From contig NZ_QNRF01000009.1 in the NCBI RefSeq assembly GCF_003314975.1, positions 78,231 through 142,230 on the forward strand: 64,000 bases of DNA, in the 5' to 3' direction. Both the position numbers and the translations under genes were made by a program. Origin of the DNA: Marinomonas aquiplantarum (GTDB taxonomy: Bacteria > Pseudomonadota > Gammaproteobacteria > Pseudomonadales > Marinomonadaceae). The notes under the pieces are model-generated. The model was not told where the DNA came from and did not search any database. It saw only the letters and a list, made by a program, of their open reading frames with translations. This document shows, in pieces, positions 9,074-18,321 of this stretch; position 1 is the first letter of the stretch, and every line of letters starts with the position of its first letter.

Positions 9074-9792
9074 TATGACACCTCCTGTTTGCTTGATTGA
9101 TGCAGCCCAAAATAAGCTTGAGTAATTTCTTCTTTATTTGTATCGCTGGTGAGTTTGTCGAGAACGACTCGGCCTTCTAGCATGCAAATCGTCCGCTTCG
9201 AAAAACGCATGGCTCGCTCTAAATCTTGCTCGACAAGTAAAATGGTTGTGCCGGCGTCTTTGAGGCTTTCCATCGAGTCGTAGACCTGATTCACCACCAG
9301 AGGAGATAACCCCAGGCTGACTTCGTCCAAAATCAGAAAGTCAGGGTTTGACATGAGTGCTCGCCCAATGGCTGTGGCTTGTTGTTCACCACCCGATAAA
9401 TTCCCTGTTTTGGCATGGCGACGCTTGACCAAATTTGGAAACGTCGAAAAGATACGCTCGATATTCCAATCGCCTGAGCGTTTAACCGTGGAACCCAGTA
9501 ACAAATTTTCTTCCACCGTCATATCGGAAAACAAACGACGCCCTTCTGGTACCAATGACAAGCCTTGTTGTACACGGCTACTGGATGAGGTATTCGTAAT
9601 CTCTTGTTGCTTGAAGAGCAAACGGCCAGAGTGAATCGGCAACGCGCCTGCGATGGCTCTTAGCAAGGTGGATTTTCCAGCACCATTGGCACCGATAAGT
9701 GACACAACATCCCCTTTAGCAATCTCCATAGACACGCCTTGCACGGCGCGAAACTGCCCATAGCGCACATCTAGATTACTCACCGACAGCAT
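9073..9792 (-). CDS. ABC transporter ATP-binding protein (LivF-like)
   Basis: A 239-residue cytoplasmic ATPase. It shows Walker A GANGAGKST near 34-42, signature LSGGEQQ near 132, Walker B FLILDE near 152, and the LivF-type segment LVPEGRRLFSDMTVEENLLLG. It pairs with the LivG-like ATPase, whose 3' end overlaps its start by 17 bases. It energises uptake through the LivH/LivM-like permeases of the same operon. Confidence 0.88.
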   Translation of the reverse strand: MLSVSNLDVRYGQFRAVQGVSMEIAKGDVVSLIGANGAGKSTLLRAIAGALPIHSGRLLFKQQEITNTSSSSRVQQGLSLVPEGRRLFSDMTVEENLLLGSTVKRSGDWNIERIFSTFPNLVKRRHAKTGNLSGGEQQATAIGRALMSNPDFLILDEVSLGLSPLVVNQVYDSMESLKDAGTTILLVEQDLERAMRFSKRTICMLEGRVVLDKLTSDTNKEEITQAYFGLHQSSKQEVS

Positions 9793-10525
9793 GATCTGTT
9801 CCTCCCATATAGGCTTTCATTACCTGTTTATTGGACATCACGTCATCAGGGTGGCCTTGTGCAATGATCTGGCCACTGTCCATACAGATGAGCGTCTTCA
9901 CAACCCGAAGTAAAATGTGAACAATGTGCTCTATCCAGACAATGCCAATGCCGCGCTCACGTAACGTTAAAATGGTATCAACGAGCTGCAAGGCTTCGGC
10001 ATCGGTTAAACCGCCACCAATTTCATCAAGAAAAAGTAACTTTGGTTGTGTGGCTAACGCTCGAGCGAGCTCTAGTCGTTTGCGGTCTAGCAAACCAATA
10101 CTGTCGGCTTCGCGGTTGGCTAATGGCAACATACCGCACAGTTTTATGGATTCGAGTGCAATGTCATAGGCCGTCTCACGGCTACTTGTGGCCGAATGAA
10201 TCGCCGCCACAAAGACATTTTCAAAGACAGTGATTCCAGAAAAGGGTTTTGGAATTTGGTGTGTTCTCACCAGTCCTTGTTTTGCTCTTTCACGAGCGGG
10301 TATTCGGGTAATGTCTTTATTATTGAGTGTAATCTGGCCGCTGGTTGGAGCCTGAGCACCAGATAACACACTGAGTAAGGTCGATTTTCCTGCGCCATTG
10401 GGTCCAACGATGCCTATGGCATCGTTGGTATCCATAGAAAAATCAATCCCATTCAACACTTGCACGCTTCCGAAAGACTTATGAATCCCCGTTGCCTGTA
10501 GTTGTGAATATGGCGTTAGTATCAC
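9776..10525 (-). CDS. ABC transporter ATP-binding protein (LivG-like)
   Basis: A 249-residue ATPase with Walker A GPNGAGKST near 40 and the LivG-type RTHQIPKPFSGITVFENV stretch near 88-105. The canonical signature is replaced by IGLLDRKRLELARALA, which is common in LivG-like proteins, and Walker B LLFLDEIGGG follows. Translation most likely starts at GTG (10525): AGGAG lies six bases upstream and no better ATG is near. The gene follows the binding-protein gene by nine bases. Confidence 0.87.
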   Translation of the reverse strand: MILTPYSQLQATGIHKSFGSVQVLNGIDFSMDTNDAIGIVGPNGAGKSTLLSVLSGAQAPTSGQITLNNKDITRIPARERAKQGLVRTHQIPKPFSGITVFENVFVAAIHSATSSRETAYDIALESIKLCGMLPLANREADSIGLLDRKRLELARALATQPKLLFLDEIGGGLTDAEALQLVDTILTLRERGIGIVWIEHIVHILLRVVKTLICMDSGQIIAQGHPDDVMSNKQVMKAYMGGTDHAVGE

Positions 10526-10534
10526 GTTTTGCTC

Positions 10535-11833
10535 CTATTTAGTGTTGTATTGAAGCAACTTGTGCGTGACAGGAACGTTTGGATCAGTGACGTTTTCGGT
10601 GATCACATAATCAAGCTTGAATTGCCCTGTGCCTTTGACCCATTGCGCGCCAATAATTGGGCCAGAGGCGACGTTCGGAACAGGACCAGAGGTGAAATCC
10701 ACTTGACCACCAATCGTTGTGACATTGAGTTGACTGATGGCATCACGAACGGCAGTACGAGAAAGTGGATCATTAGCCTGTTTTAATGCTTCGGTTCCCG
10801 CGTCAAGCAGCGATAATGTAGCCCCCAGTTGTTGCGTCCATTGCTCGCCGGTTTCCGTTTCCCACATGTCTGCTAATTGCTCACCGCTTAACCCTGTTAA
10901 TGGGGATGTGTATGGAAAGGTTTTATGCCAATAAGCGGCTGACGCAATTTTCGGCCCCAGCGAACCTAACACTTCAATATCAGAGGGGAATAAGCCTGTT
11001 TTAGCGATTTGAATGATTTTGATTTGGCGATGTAAACCTTGCTGCGCGGATTGTCGCCAAAACGCCGCAAAGTCAGGTGGAATCGGAAAAGAGTTAATAA
11101 TATCAACGCCTTCTCGTTTAAATAAAGCTATTTGGCTAGAAAAGTCAGAGGTGCCTGTTTCATAAGCGCCTGGGTCGATGACGGTGTATCCTGCTTTTGC
11201 AAGGCGTGGGGCAAGAACAGCACGAATGGCATTGCCATCTGCATCATTAGGATACATTACGCCCACTTTTTTATTGGTATCGATGAGAGACCACTGAGAA
11301 ATATACGTTTTATAAAACTCGCCAGCGCCAAAACCAAAGTGGTACGTCCATTTGAATGGACTTTCTTCACCTGGTTTTGCTCCTCGACCATAGTACCAAG
11401 CTTCCCAAGGCATAACGGTGGACATAAATGGAATGCCTGCGGCTTCACTGGCATCAGCAACAGGGTTGATGACTTCAGGAGTCGAGATTGCCAACATTAA
11501 ATCGACATCTTGGTTAATTAATTCCTTTGCTAATTGCGAGGCGCGGGCTGGATCAGATTGGCTATCACGGTCAATAATTTCAACTTGATAATGTTTGCCC
11601 CCTACGGTCATGCCATTTGCTAAGGCTTGACGAGCTTGCGTTAAAACAAAGCCGTCCGTTTTACCAAAGCTGGCTAATGGGCCAGTTCTAGGACTGATGA
11701 AACCAATGCGAATAGTGTCATCATCTGCGGCCGCATAGACCTGACCAGACATCATGACGCCACCTGCAATGGCCGTACAAAACACTAATTTGGCCAAATT
11801 TGGCGCGAACGGAGCTAGTAGACTTACTTTCAT
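10535..11833 (-). CDS. ABC transporter substrate-binding protein (periplasmic binding type 1)
   Basis: A 432-residue periplasmic receptor with a signal peptide of about 34 residues (hydrophobic core LVFCTAIAGGVMMSG, then QVYAA). The mature protein begins with TIRIGFISPRTGPLASFG, the usual start of the LivJ/AmiC-like fold. It delivers ligand to the LivFGHM-like complex encoded directly downstream. Ligand specificity cannot be read from sequence, but the two aldehyde dehydrogenases and the alcohol dehydrogenase in the operon suggest an aromatic alcohol, aldehyde or related compound. Confidence 0.85.
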   Translation of the reverse strand: MKVSLLAPFAPNLAKLVFCTAIAGGVMMSGQVYAAADDDTIRIGFISPRTGPLASFGKTDGFVLTQARQALANGMTVGGKHYQVEIIDRDSQSDPARASQLAKELINQDVDLMLAISTPEVINPVADASEAAGIPFMSTVMPWEAWYYGRGAKPGEESPFKWTYHFGFGAGEFYKTYISQWSLIDTNKKVGVMYPNDADGNAIRAVLAPRLAKAGYTVIDPGAYETGTSDFSSQIALFKREGVDIINSFPIPPDFAAFWRQSAQQGLHRQIKIIQIAKTGLFPSDIEVLGSLGPKIASAAYWHKTFPYTSPLTGLSGEQLADMWETETGEQWTQQLGATLSLLDAGTEALKQANDPLSRTAVRDAISQLNVTTIGGQVDFTSGPVPNVASGPIIGAQWVKGTGQFKLDYVITENVTDPNVPVTHKLLQYNTK

Positions 11834-11880
11834 AAGAACCTCTTGTTATTTTTGTGGTTTTCAATGGTAGGAGTTGAGTA

Positions 11881-13344
11881 CTAGGGTGGTGCGACAGTGA
11901 TCCAGCGAACTTCGGTAAATTCATCAACGCAAGCGTCGCTACCAAAGCGACCATAGCCACTAGACTTTAATCCGCCAAAAGGCATCGCTGGGTCGTCTTT
12001 TACTGTGGATGAGTTGATATGACACATACCAGATTCCAGCTGATTAGCTAGGCTTCTAGCGAGTGTTAAGTCACGGGTGAAAATGGCAGAAGCAAGACCG
12101 TATTCGCAATTATTGGCAACGGTAATGGCCTCTTCTGGAGAATCTACCCGATAAATTCCGGCAATAGGTCCAAAGCACTCTTCTGAATAAATTCGCATCA
12201 TAGGAGTAATGTGGTCTAGCAAAGTCGCATCAATAAATTGGCCTCTGCGCTGTGTACCTGATATAAGCGTTGCCCCCTTATCGAGAGCATCTTCAATAAG
12301 TGCGGATAACCGTGAAGCGATAGAAGGACTTGCTACAGGCCCGAGTTTAACGCCTTTTCGACGAGGGTCTCCTGATACCAGGTCAGCAACCATCTCTTTT
12401 AGTATGCCAATAAACTCGTCTGCAATAACTTGCTCAACAATAATTCGATCCGTCGCCATACAGATTTGGCCTTGATTTAAAAAAGCGCCGTAAACCGCTT
12501 CACGTGCGGCCAGCTGTAAATCAGCGTCTTTTAAAACAATTAATGGAGATTTACCGCCTAACTCCAAAAGACAGCGCTTGAGATGCTGCGCCGAAAGACT
12601 CGCAATAATCTTCCCAACACGTGTCGAGCCAGTGAAATTAACCCGTCGTATTGACGGGTTCGCAATGAAGCTAGCGATGACTTCTTCAGCATGTTCTGGC
12701 GCATTCGTCATGACAGAAATGACGCCTTTTGGAACGCCTGCTTCGTGAAGCACTTCCGCTATTAGAGAATGTGTTGCTGGTGAGAGTTCAGACGCTTTCA
12801 GAATAACGCTGTTGCCAAAAGCCAGCGGAAAGACCACGGAGCGCATGGCCAACACAATGGGGGCATTCCAAGGCGCAATGGCAAGACACACTCCAACCGG
12901 TTGACGAACAGTATAGGAATTAGATGCTTCATCTATGGGCGAGTTAGATGGGTATTTCAGTGCTAGAGCAACCGCAGCTTCAATAGCCTCTCCTGCTACT
13001 TTAATATTGAAATCCACCCAGTCACCCACAGCGCCAATCTCTTTAAGCATCAACTGAGCCAAACGATTGCGGTATTTGGGCATCAATCGTTTCGCACGGC
13101 GTAAAATTTCGGCTCGTTCTGTAACTTCGGTGGTAGACCATTTTGAAAAATTAGCTGCTGCGATAGCCGCCATGTGTTCCGCATCTTCTAAGCGACCGGA
13201 GGCGGCACGAGACGCCACCAAATCAGTACTTGGGTCTAACCTTTCAAAATAGTCACCCGCAATCGCTGGTGTATGTTGACCGTCAATGAACAAGTCCACC
13301 TCGGGTATAGTAGATAGGTCGATATCGTTGTACATGATGCTCAA
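11881..13344 (-). CDS. Aldehyde dehydrogenase (second copy in the aromatic operon)
   Basis: A 487-residue NAD(P)-dependent aldehyde dehydrogenase, first gene of the minus-strand operon. Signatures are IAPWNAPIVLA near 158, LELGGKSPLIVL near 260 and the catalytic cysteine in NQGQICMATDRI near 295. The protein closely parallels the aldehyde dehydrogenase at the other end of the operon, including a near-identical C-terminal pattern (MPFGG..SSGYGRFG....EFTEVRWITV). Translation seems to start at TTG (13342-13344), eight bases from AGGGTG; the in-frame ATG three codons later is too far from that site. The two enzymes may handle different chain lengths or successive intermediates, which is inference. 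Confidence 0.85.
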   Translation of the reverse strand: MSIMYNDIDLSTIPEVDLFIDGQHTPAIAGDYFERLDPSTDLVASRAASGRLEDAEHMAAIAAANFSKWSTTEVTERAEILRRAKRLMPKYRNRLAQLMLKEIGAVGDWVDFNIKVAGEAIEAAVALALKYPSNSPIDEASNSYTVRQPVGVCLAIAPWNAPIVLAMRSVVFPLAFGNSVILKASELSPATHSLIAEVLHEAGVPKGVISVMTNAPEHAEEVIASFIANPSIRRVNFTGSTRVGKIIASLSAQHLKRCLLELGGKSPLIVLKDADLQLAAREAVYGAFLNQGQICMATDRIIVEQVIADEFIGILKEMVADLVSGDPRRKGVKLGPVASPSIASRLSALIEDALDKGATLISGTQRRGQFIDATLLDHITPMMRIYSEECFGPIAGIYRVDSPEEAITVANNCEYGLASAIFTRDLTLARSLANQLESGMCHINSSTVKDDPAMPFGGLKSSGYGRFGSDACVDEFTEVRWITVAPP

Positions 13345-13487
13345 AATTTCACCCTGCCGTTATTAGTTTTGTTATCGGTCGATGAGTAACGTTTAAAAGA
13401 TTAACAGCTATTTCCTCTATCAACATGTTAAATAATGGCTTAAAGTTGTTAAAAAATGGTTTATTTGACGATTTTAAAGGAAAGGCA

Positions 13488-14375
13488 ATGTTGACGAATA
13501 TCATAGGCTCAATGGTTCGATTTGAGTCTATTCAGCCCGGTCTACAATCTCGAGTATTTAGTACGGGGAACGACAATTTTTCCGACTTTAACTTAATTGG
13601 TATCATTCAGCGTGGTGACGCCACGGTATCAATGGAAGAAATGCACCAGATTACAGAGTCGTCTATTTTTTGTATTCCCCACAAAAAACAGGCTAAAGTA
13701 TTGGTTCCTGCTGGGAGTCAGGTTTGGCTATTAGGCTATCGAGATGAGCTTATTTCTTTAGTCACTGGCTCTGACCTAGACAGTGCAAAATTAGAAACTT
13801 TGATGCGGCAGTTTACCATCACCGCTTGCTCAAAAGATGACATCGACAACGAATTCTTACCGCTTTTACGCTTATTGAAGACGGAAATATCTACCTCGAC
13901 TAAACGTTCTCGAACCGTGATCTGCTCAATCATTCGTATTTTACTGATTAGTATATATCGCCTCAGTAATATCGAGTCTATTCGGCTAACGCACTCCCCC
14001 GATGAATTAGTATTACAACAATTTCGACAACTCGTAGAAGTAGAGTATCGTAATAGAAGAGCAGTTTCATATTATTGTCAGGAGTTGATTATGACCTACG
14101 ATCGACTGCATGCCATCTGCCAACGCAATCTGAAAAAATCTCCGCTACAGCTGATTAATAACCGCGTTTTAATTGAAGCCACATCAAGATTAAAAAAGTC
14201 CACTGGGGCCATACAAGCCATCGCAAATGATTTGGGCTACAACGACGGAAGTCAGTTCAGTCATTTCTTTAAAAAAGAAACAGGAATGTCGCCCAGTCAA
14301 TTTAAGCGTTATTACACAGAAAAAGGTGTCGTTAATAGAGACGCAAACACGCCTGATTTTTCGGATTGGCCTTAA
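13488..14375 (+). CDS. AraC family transcriptional regulator, divergent from the aromatic operon
   Basis: A 295-residue regulator if started at 13488, where AAAGGAAAGG precedes ATG. An in-frame ATG at 13425 would add 21 residues but has no ribosome site. The N-terminal part resembles the AraC-binding-like domain of AraC/XylS regulators of aromatic catabolism. The C-terminal part has two helix-turn-helix motifs, including RLKKSTGAIQAIANDLGYND followed by SQFSHFFKKETGMSPSQFKR. It is transcribed away from the transporter and dehydrogenase operon across a gap of about 140 bases, which is the classic placement for its activator. Confidence 0.82.
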   Translation: MLTNIIGSMVRFESIQPGLQSRVFSTGNDNFSDFNLIGIIQRGDATVSMEEMHQITESSIFCIPHKKQAKVLVPAGSQVWLLGYRDELISLVTGSDLDSAKLETLMRQFTITACSKDDIDNEFLPLLRLLKTEISTSTKRSRTVICSIIRILLISIYRLSNIESIRLTHSPDELVLQQFRQLVEVEYRNRRAVSYYCQELIMTYDRLHAICQRNLKKSPLQLINNRVLIEATSRLKKSTGAIQAIANDLGYNDGSQFSHFFKKETGMSPSQFKRYYTEKGVVNRDANTPDFSDWP

Positions 14376-14858
14376 GGCAAAGCGAGGCACCAAAATTATC
14401 ATAGGCTCAATACATTCTATTAATTAAGTATTTAGATCATTTTTTCAGCAAGTGATTTAAATGCCCTACTCTATGGCAAAGAATAAGTTGCAGGGGGAAG
14501 GACGGCCAACTTTCCCAACTCAGATCGGGACATCACCATAACGAAACTTGAGCCAACATACATCAGCACGCTGATGTGATATATCGCTATTCCTGCATCC
14601 TTGTGATGCATTAAACACGATCATTTGATACAAGCAGAAACCCTATTTAAATTCTTCTAAAACTTTCTATAGAGGCCAAAAAAAGTATTTAGAGATGAAA
14701 AGTGCCAATATAGGTCGGGGTTCGCGCGCTTTAACCGAACAGAAGAAATTGACTGTTTTACAACTTCTTAATTCTAGTTTTCTTAGTTAAGATAAAATGG
14801 CTTATTTAAATAAGCATGTTTGCTTAAATAAAACCAATAACAAAAAAGCCGAGTTCAA
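14376..14858. other. Intergenic stretch between the AraC regulator and the sigma-54 activator
   Basis: No convincing gene is seen here. The stretch holds a perfect palindrome with arms ACATCAGC / GCTGATGT separated by two bases (14560-14577). Near the activator start there are AT-rich inverted repeats, TTATTTAA (14802-14809) and TTAAATAA (14824-14831), flanking TAAGC...GCTTA. These are candidate operators, or promoter sequence for the activator gene. Confidence 0.5.
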
Positions 14859-16274
14859 ATGTCATTAAAAAAACTGGAAAAACTCTCGCAGGCAGCCAAC
14901 ACTTATAAAGCTATTTTGAATGCGATGGAAGAATGGGTCGTTATTGTCGACCATCAATCAAAGATTTTCTTCATCAACCGACCTTATGCACGCTTTCTTG
15001 GAGTGAAGGCGGAGGATGTAAAGGGGAAAAAAGTCACCGACGTCATTGAAAACACTCGGATGCACATTACTGTGCAGACAGGCCAAGCGGAACGATTTTC
15101 TTTTCAGAAGATTTTAGGCAGTAAAATGATTGCTAGCCGCCTCCCTATCGTTGACCAAGGCGAGGTCATTGGTGCCGTTGGTACGGTGATTTTTCATGAT
15201 ACTCATGAATGGAAACAAATTAACAGCCACATAAAAGCACTGCTAGCTGAACAAGACTTTCAGTACCAAAAAAGCATCGCTTCCGACAAGCTCAACACAG
15301 GGGCTAATTTTCACCTAAATGACATCATCGGTGACAGTCAGGTGATGAAGTCTTTGAGCGCTAAGGTCACACAAGTGGCTTCTGGTGATGTAACAGTATT
15401 AATTCGTGGCGAATCAGGAACCGGCAAAGAATTATACGCCCACGCCATCCACCAGCTGTCAGATCGAGCGGAATATCCATTTATCAAAGTTAATTGCGCC
15501 GCGATACCAGAAAGTTTGCTAGAAAGTGAATTATTTGGCTATGAAGAAGGCGCGTTTACAGGGGCCAAAAAAGGTGGCAAGCCGGGTAAATTTCAATTGG
15601 CCAATGGCGGCACCTTGTTTCTCGACGAAATTGGCGATTTACCATTATTAATGCAAGCCAAGCTATTGCGTGTATTACAAGATCGTGAAGTCGAATCCGT
15701 TGGTGGCACGCACCCCACGCCCTTAAACATTCGGCTGATTACCGCCACGCATCGTCCATTAGAAAGCCTGATAGAAAGTGGCACCTTCCGAGAAGACCTT
15801 TATTATCGTATTAACGTTGTGGCGATTGATTTACCTCCACTTCGTGAGCGTCGCGAAGACATTGCAAAACTGGCTGATTTTTTCCTGCAAAAACTGTCGA
15901 GAAGAACTGGACGACGTGCACCAAAGCTCACCGTTCAAGCTTTGACAGCCATGCTAGCGTACAACTGGCCGGGTAATATTCGCGAACTCGAAAATGTCAT
16001 GGAAGCAGCGTTTTACACAAGCCATGATCGAAAAATCCCGCTGTCATTATTGCCAGTGCAACTGTCCCAAACAGATCACAACACACCTAAAAATCAGACG
16101 TCACAAGAGATCATTCAATCCACAGGCAGCTTAAAAGAACAACTGAACCTAGCAGAAAAAAATATCATTAACGCCGCTTTGATTGAATGTGGCGATAACC
16201 GTACCAAAGCCGCAAAAAAGTTGGGCATCAGTAAATCCACTTTTTACGAAAAGCTCGATAAACACGGCATTTAG
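14859..16274 (+). CDS. PAS domain-containing sigma-54-dependent transcriptional activator
   Basis: A 471-residue enhancer-binding protein. A PAS domain occupies about 15-120 ([20 protein letters not shown]). It is followed by an AAA+ domain with Walker A GESGTGKE near 185 and the sigma-54 contact motif GAFTGA near 232, then Walker [12 protein letters not shown] Fis-type helix-turn-helix ends the protein ([20 protein letters not shown]). There is no receiver domain, so it is probably ligand-responsive. A TCCGA-N4-TCGGA palindrome begins right after its stop, and a -24/-12 promoter serves the TRAP genes downstream. Its role is therefore likely activation of uptake and oxidation of the TRAP substrate, possibly 3-hydroxybutyrate, comparable to HbcR-type regulators. 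Confidence 0.88.
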   Translation: MSLKKLEKLSQAANTYKAILNAMEEWVVIVDHQSKIFFINRPYARFLGVKAEDVKGKKVTDVIENTRMHITVQTGQAERFSFQKILGSKMIASRLPIVDQGEVIGAVGTVIFHDTHEWKQINSHIKALLAEQDFQYQKSIASDKLNTGANFHLNDIIGDSQVMKSLSAKVTQVASGDVTVLIRGESGTGKELYAHAIHQLSDRAEYPFIKVNCAAIPESLLESELFGYEEGAFTGAKKGGKPGKFQLANGGTLFLDEIGDLPLLMQAKLLRVLQDREVESVGGTHPTPLNIRLITATHRPLESLIESGTFREDLYYRINVVAIDLPPLRERREDIAKLADFFLQKLSRRTGRRAPKLTVQALTAMLAYNWPGNIRELENVMEAAFYTSHDRKIPLSLLPVQLSQTDHNTPKNQTSQEIIQSTGSLKEQLNLAEKNIINAALIECGDNRTKAAKKLGISKSTFYEKLDKHGI

Positions 16275-16361
16275 TCCGATTTTTCGGATGGTGTCTATTT
16301 TTTCGGACTATACTTAAACCACTAGTGCTTTAATTAGACTCAAACCGTCCGATCTTTCGGA
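16275..16361. promoter_or_regulatory. Upstream activator sites TCCGA-N4-TCGGA for the sigma-54 regulator
   Basis: Two perfect palindromes, TCCGATTTTTCGGA (16275-16288) and TCCGATCTTTCGGA (16348-16361), are 73 bases apart centre to centre, close to seven helical turns. A degenerate third copy, TCTATTTTTTCGGA, is at 16294-16307. The last site lies about 80 bases before the -24 element. This arrangement is typical of binding sites for a Fis-HTH enhancer-binding protein, whose gene ends one base before the first site. Confidence 0.7.
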
Positions 16362-16434
16362 AAACCACATCATTTTTACGCATCAAAAAAAGCAAAATTA
16401 GACTAACTATATGAAAAATATAGATATTATCAAT

Positions 16435-16450
16435 TTGGCACTTTTCTTGA
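16435..16450 (+). promoter_or_regulatory. Sigma-54 (-24/-12) promoter for the TRAP transporter operon
   Basis: TTGGCAC (16435-16441) and TTGA (16447-16450) give GG-N10-GA. This matches the TGGCAC-N5-TTGC consensus except for the final base. Transcription would start near 16462, leaving a leader of about 90 bases before the binding-protein start. Confidence 0.75.
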
Positions 16451-16554
16451 TTTAGCATTCTGCAGCACCATAGCACTCTATGGCGTGCATAAAATACATG
16501 ACAGCTTTCTACAGTTTGAAAAGAACACACAATAAAAATAAAAGGATTGAAAAC

Positions 16555-17613
16555 ATGAAAAATGCTTTGATAACAGCGACTTGTTTAACCACGTTAAGCT
16601 TCGCGATGCCATCTTATGCCGACTTCGACAAAGTCCGCTGGCAAGTCCCTATGGCCTTCTCGTCCTCTTTAACAGCGCTTGGCGACACCATGCCTGAAGT
16701 GTCTAAAATGCTCAGTGATGCCAGTGGCAATAAAGTAAAACTGCAAGTCTTTGAACCCGGTTCACTGGTGCCAGCATTGAGTATTTTCGACAACGTCAGC
16801 TCTGGTAATGTCTCGGCAGGTTATTCTTGGATGGGGTATGAGTGGGGCCAAATCCCTGCGGCAGCGTTATTCGGAGCAACACCATTCGGCCTTGAGTCGA
16901 ACGAATTCACGGCTTGGATGTATTACCATGACGGCGATAAAATGCTTAAAGAACTGTTCAAGCCTTACGATGTTTATCCTATTCTGTGTGGCACCATCAG
17001 CCCAGAAGCCGCGGGTTGGTTTCGCAAAGAGATCAAATCTGTTGATGACCTAAATGGCCTTAAATTCCGCGCGGCGGGTCTTGGCGGTGAAATCATGTCT
17101 GAATTCGGCATGTCGATTAACGTTTTTCCAGGTGGCGAGCTTTATCAAGCGCTCGAAACCGGCGTATTGGATGGCACCGAGTTCTCTATTCCAACCGTGG
17201 ATGAGCAACTTGGGTTTTATCAAGTCGCCAAGCACTATTACCTTCCCGGCTGGCATCAACCTTCCACTAACCAGTTCCTTTACATCAACCTAAATGACTG
17301 GAATAAGCTCAACAAGCAAACGCAATCTTTGATAGAAAATACCTGTGTGGCCGCCAACACCATGTCGTTGGCCAAATCTGAAGCGCTACAAGGTGGCATA
17401 TTGTCTAAGTTCAAAGAGAAAGGTGTCGAGCTTCACCAGTATTCACCCGAGATTCTCAGCGCCTTCCAAGACGCTACGGATGAAGTGATGGCCCGTCACT
17501 CTGCTGAGAATGCGGAATTCGCCAAAATCTATTCGTCGATGAAAGACTTTCAAGAAGAGCACAGCACGTGGAAAAAATTCGGCTATTTGCCTCGCGATTG
17601 GAACACGAAATAA
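16555..17613 (+). CDS. TRAP transporter substrate-binding protein (DctP family)
   Basis: A 352-residue periplasmic receptor. The start at 16555 follows AAAGGA and opens a clean signal peptide (MKNALITATCLTTLSFAMPS, then YA). The in-frame start 75 bases earlier has no ribosome site. The mature part has the DctP-family pattern, including GWFRKEIKSVDDLNGLKFRA near 150-170, which holds the carboxylate-binding arginine, and the GGELYQALETGVLDGTEFS segment. It hands a carboxylate to the small and large membrane subunits encoded next. The terminal dehydrogenase gene suggests 3-hydroxybutyrate or a related hydroxy acid. That assignment is inference from context. Confidence 0.85.
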   Translation: MKNALITATCLTTLSFAMPSYADFDKVRWQVPMAFSSSLTALGDTMPEVSKMLSDASGNKVKLQVFEPGSLVPALSIFDNVSSGNVSAGYSWMGYEWGQIPAAALFGATPFGLESNEFTAWMYYHDGDKMLKELFKPYDVYPILCGTISPEAAGWFRKEIKSVDDLNGLKFRAAGLGGEIMSEFGMSINVFPGGELYQALETGVLDGTEFSIPTVDEQLGFYQVAKHYYLPGWHQPSTNQFLYINLNDWNKLNKQTQSLIENTCVAANTMSLAKSEALQGGILSKFKEKGVELHQYSPEILSAFQDATDEVMARHSAENAEFAKIYSSMKDFQEEHSTWKKFGYLPRDWNTK

Positions 17614-17703
17614 CTCTATTTGAGTTCTATTAAGTGAGTCGGCATCACACGATGCCGACGTTTTTCACTGGATGTACATCATCCGAAATCAAAGGAGAAA
17701 TAC

Positions 17704-18306
17704 ATGTCCGATCCATCAACTGAGTTAAATTTAGCTGAAATCGAGGCAAAATTATCGCACTCCAACATCAACCAGCTGCCTCACACGCCAGTCTCGCAAT
17801 GGCTTGAAAGTGCCATCGAAAAGATAGGGCAGTACATTTCTTGGATTTGGTTAGTGTTGATGCTTTTGATCGTCAGCAATGCCTTAATGCGTTATTTTTT
17901 CAATACCACCTTTGTGGCGTTAGAAGAGTTACAGTGGCACTTGTATGCAGTTGGCTTCATGCTGGGGCTGTCTTACTGCTTTATCCACGACGGTCATGTT
18001 CGTGTTGATGCGCTGGCGGAACATTGGTCGATGAGAAAACGCGTATGGATCGAAGTCTTTGGTATCTCGCTCCTACTGCTGCCTTTTTGTTTTGTCATGT
18101 TTAACTATGCCCTTCCTTTTGTTGAACGATCTTATCGAATGAATGAAGTCTCACCATCATTTGATGGCTTACCTTTTCGCTGGATTCTCAAGTCATTCAT
18201 TTTAATTGCACTGGCATTATTGGTCATGGCGGCCAGTTCTCGCTGGCTTCGCTGTGTCGCTTTTCTACGTGGCGTTTCTATTCATCAAAGCCACACAAAA
18301 GGCTAG
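17704..18306 (+). CDS. TRAP transporter small permease subunit (DctQ family)
   Basis: A 200-residue inner-membrane protein with four transmembrane helices. A long polar N-terminal tail (about 45 residues) precedes WLVLMLLIVSNALMRYFF. It has the family motif LEELQWHLYAVGFMLGLSY near 78-96, followed by HVRVDAL. AAAGGAGAAATAC precedes the start. It forms the membrane complex with the large subunit encoded 15 bases downstream. Confidence 0.87.
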   Translation: MSDPSTELNLAEIEAKLSHSNINQLPHTPVSQWLESAIEKIGQYISWIWLVLMLLIVSNALMRYFFNTTFVALEELQWHLYAVGFMLGLSYCFIHDGHVRVDALAEHWSMRKRVWIEVFGISLLLLPFCFVMFNYALPFVERSYRMNEVSPSFDGLPFRWILKSFILIALALLVMAASSRWLRCVAFLRGVSIHQSHTKG

Positions 18307-18321
18307 TTTCAAGGGAAGATT

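Noticed and set aside
13425..13487. Longer N-terminus for the AraC regulator divergent from the aromatic operon
   Set aside because: The upstream ATG has no ribosome site, while the ATG at 13488 is preceded by AAAGGAAAGG.
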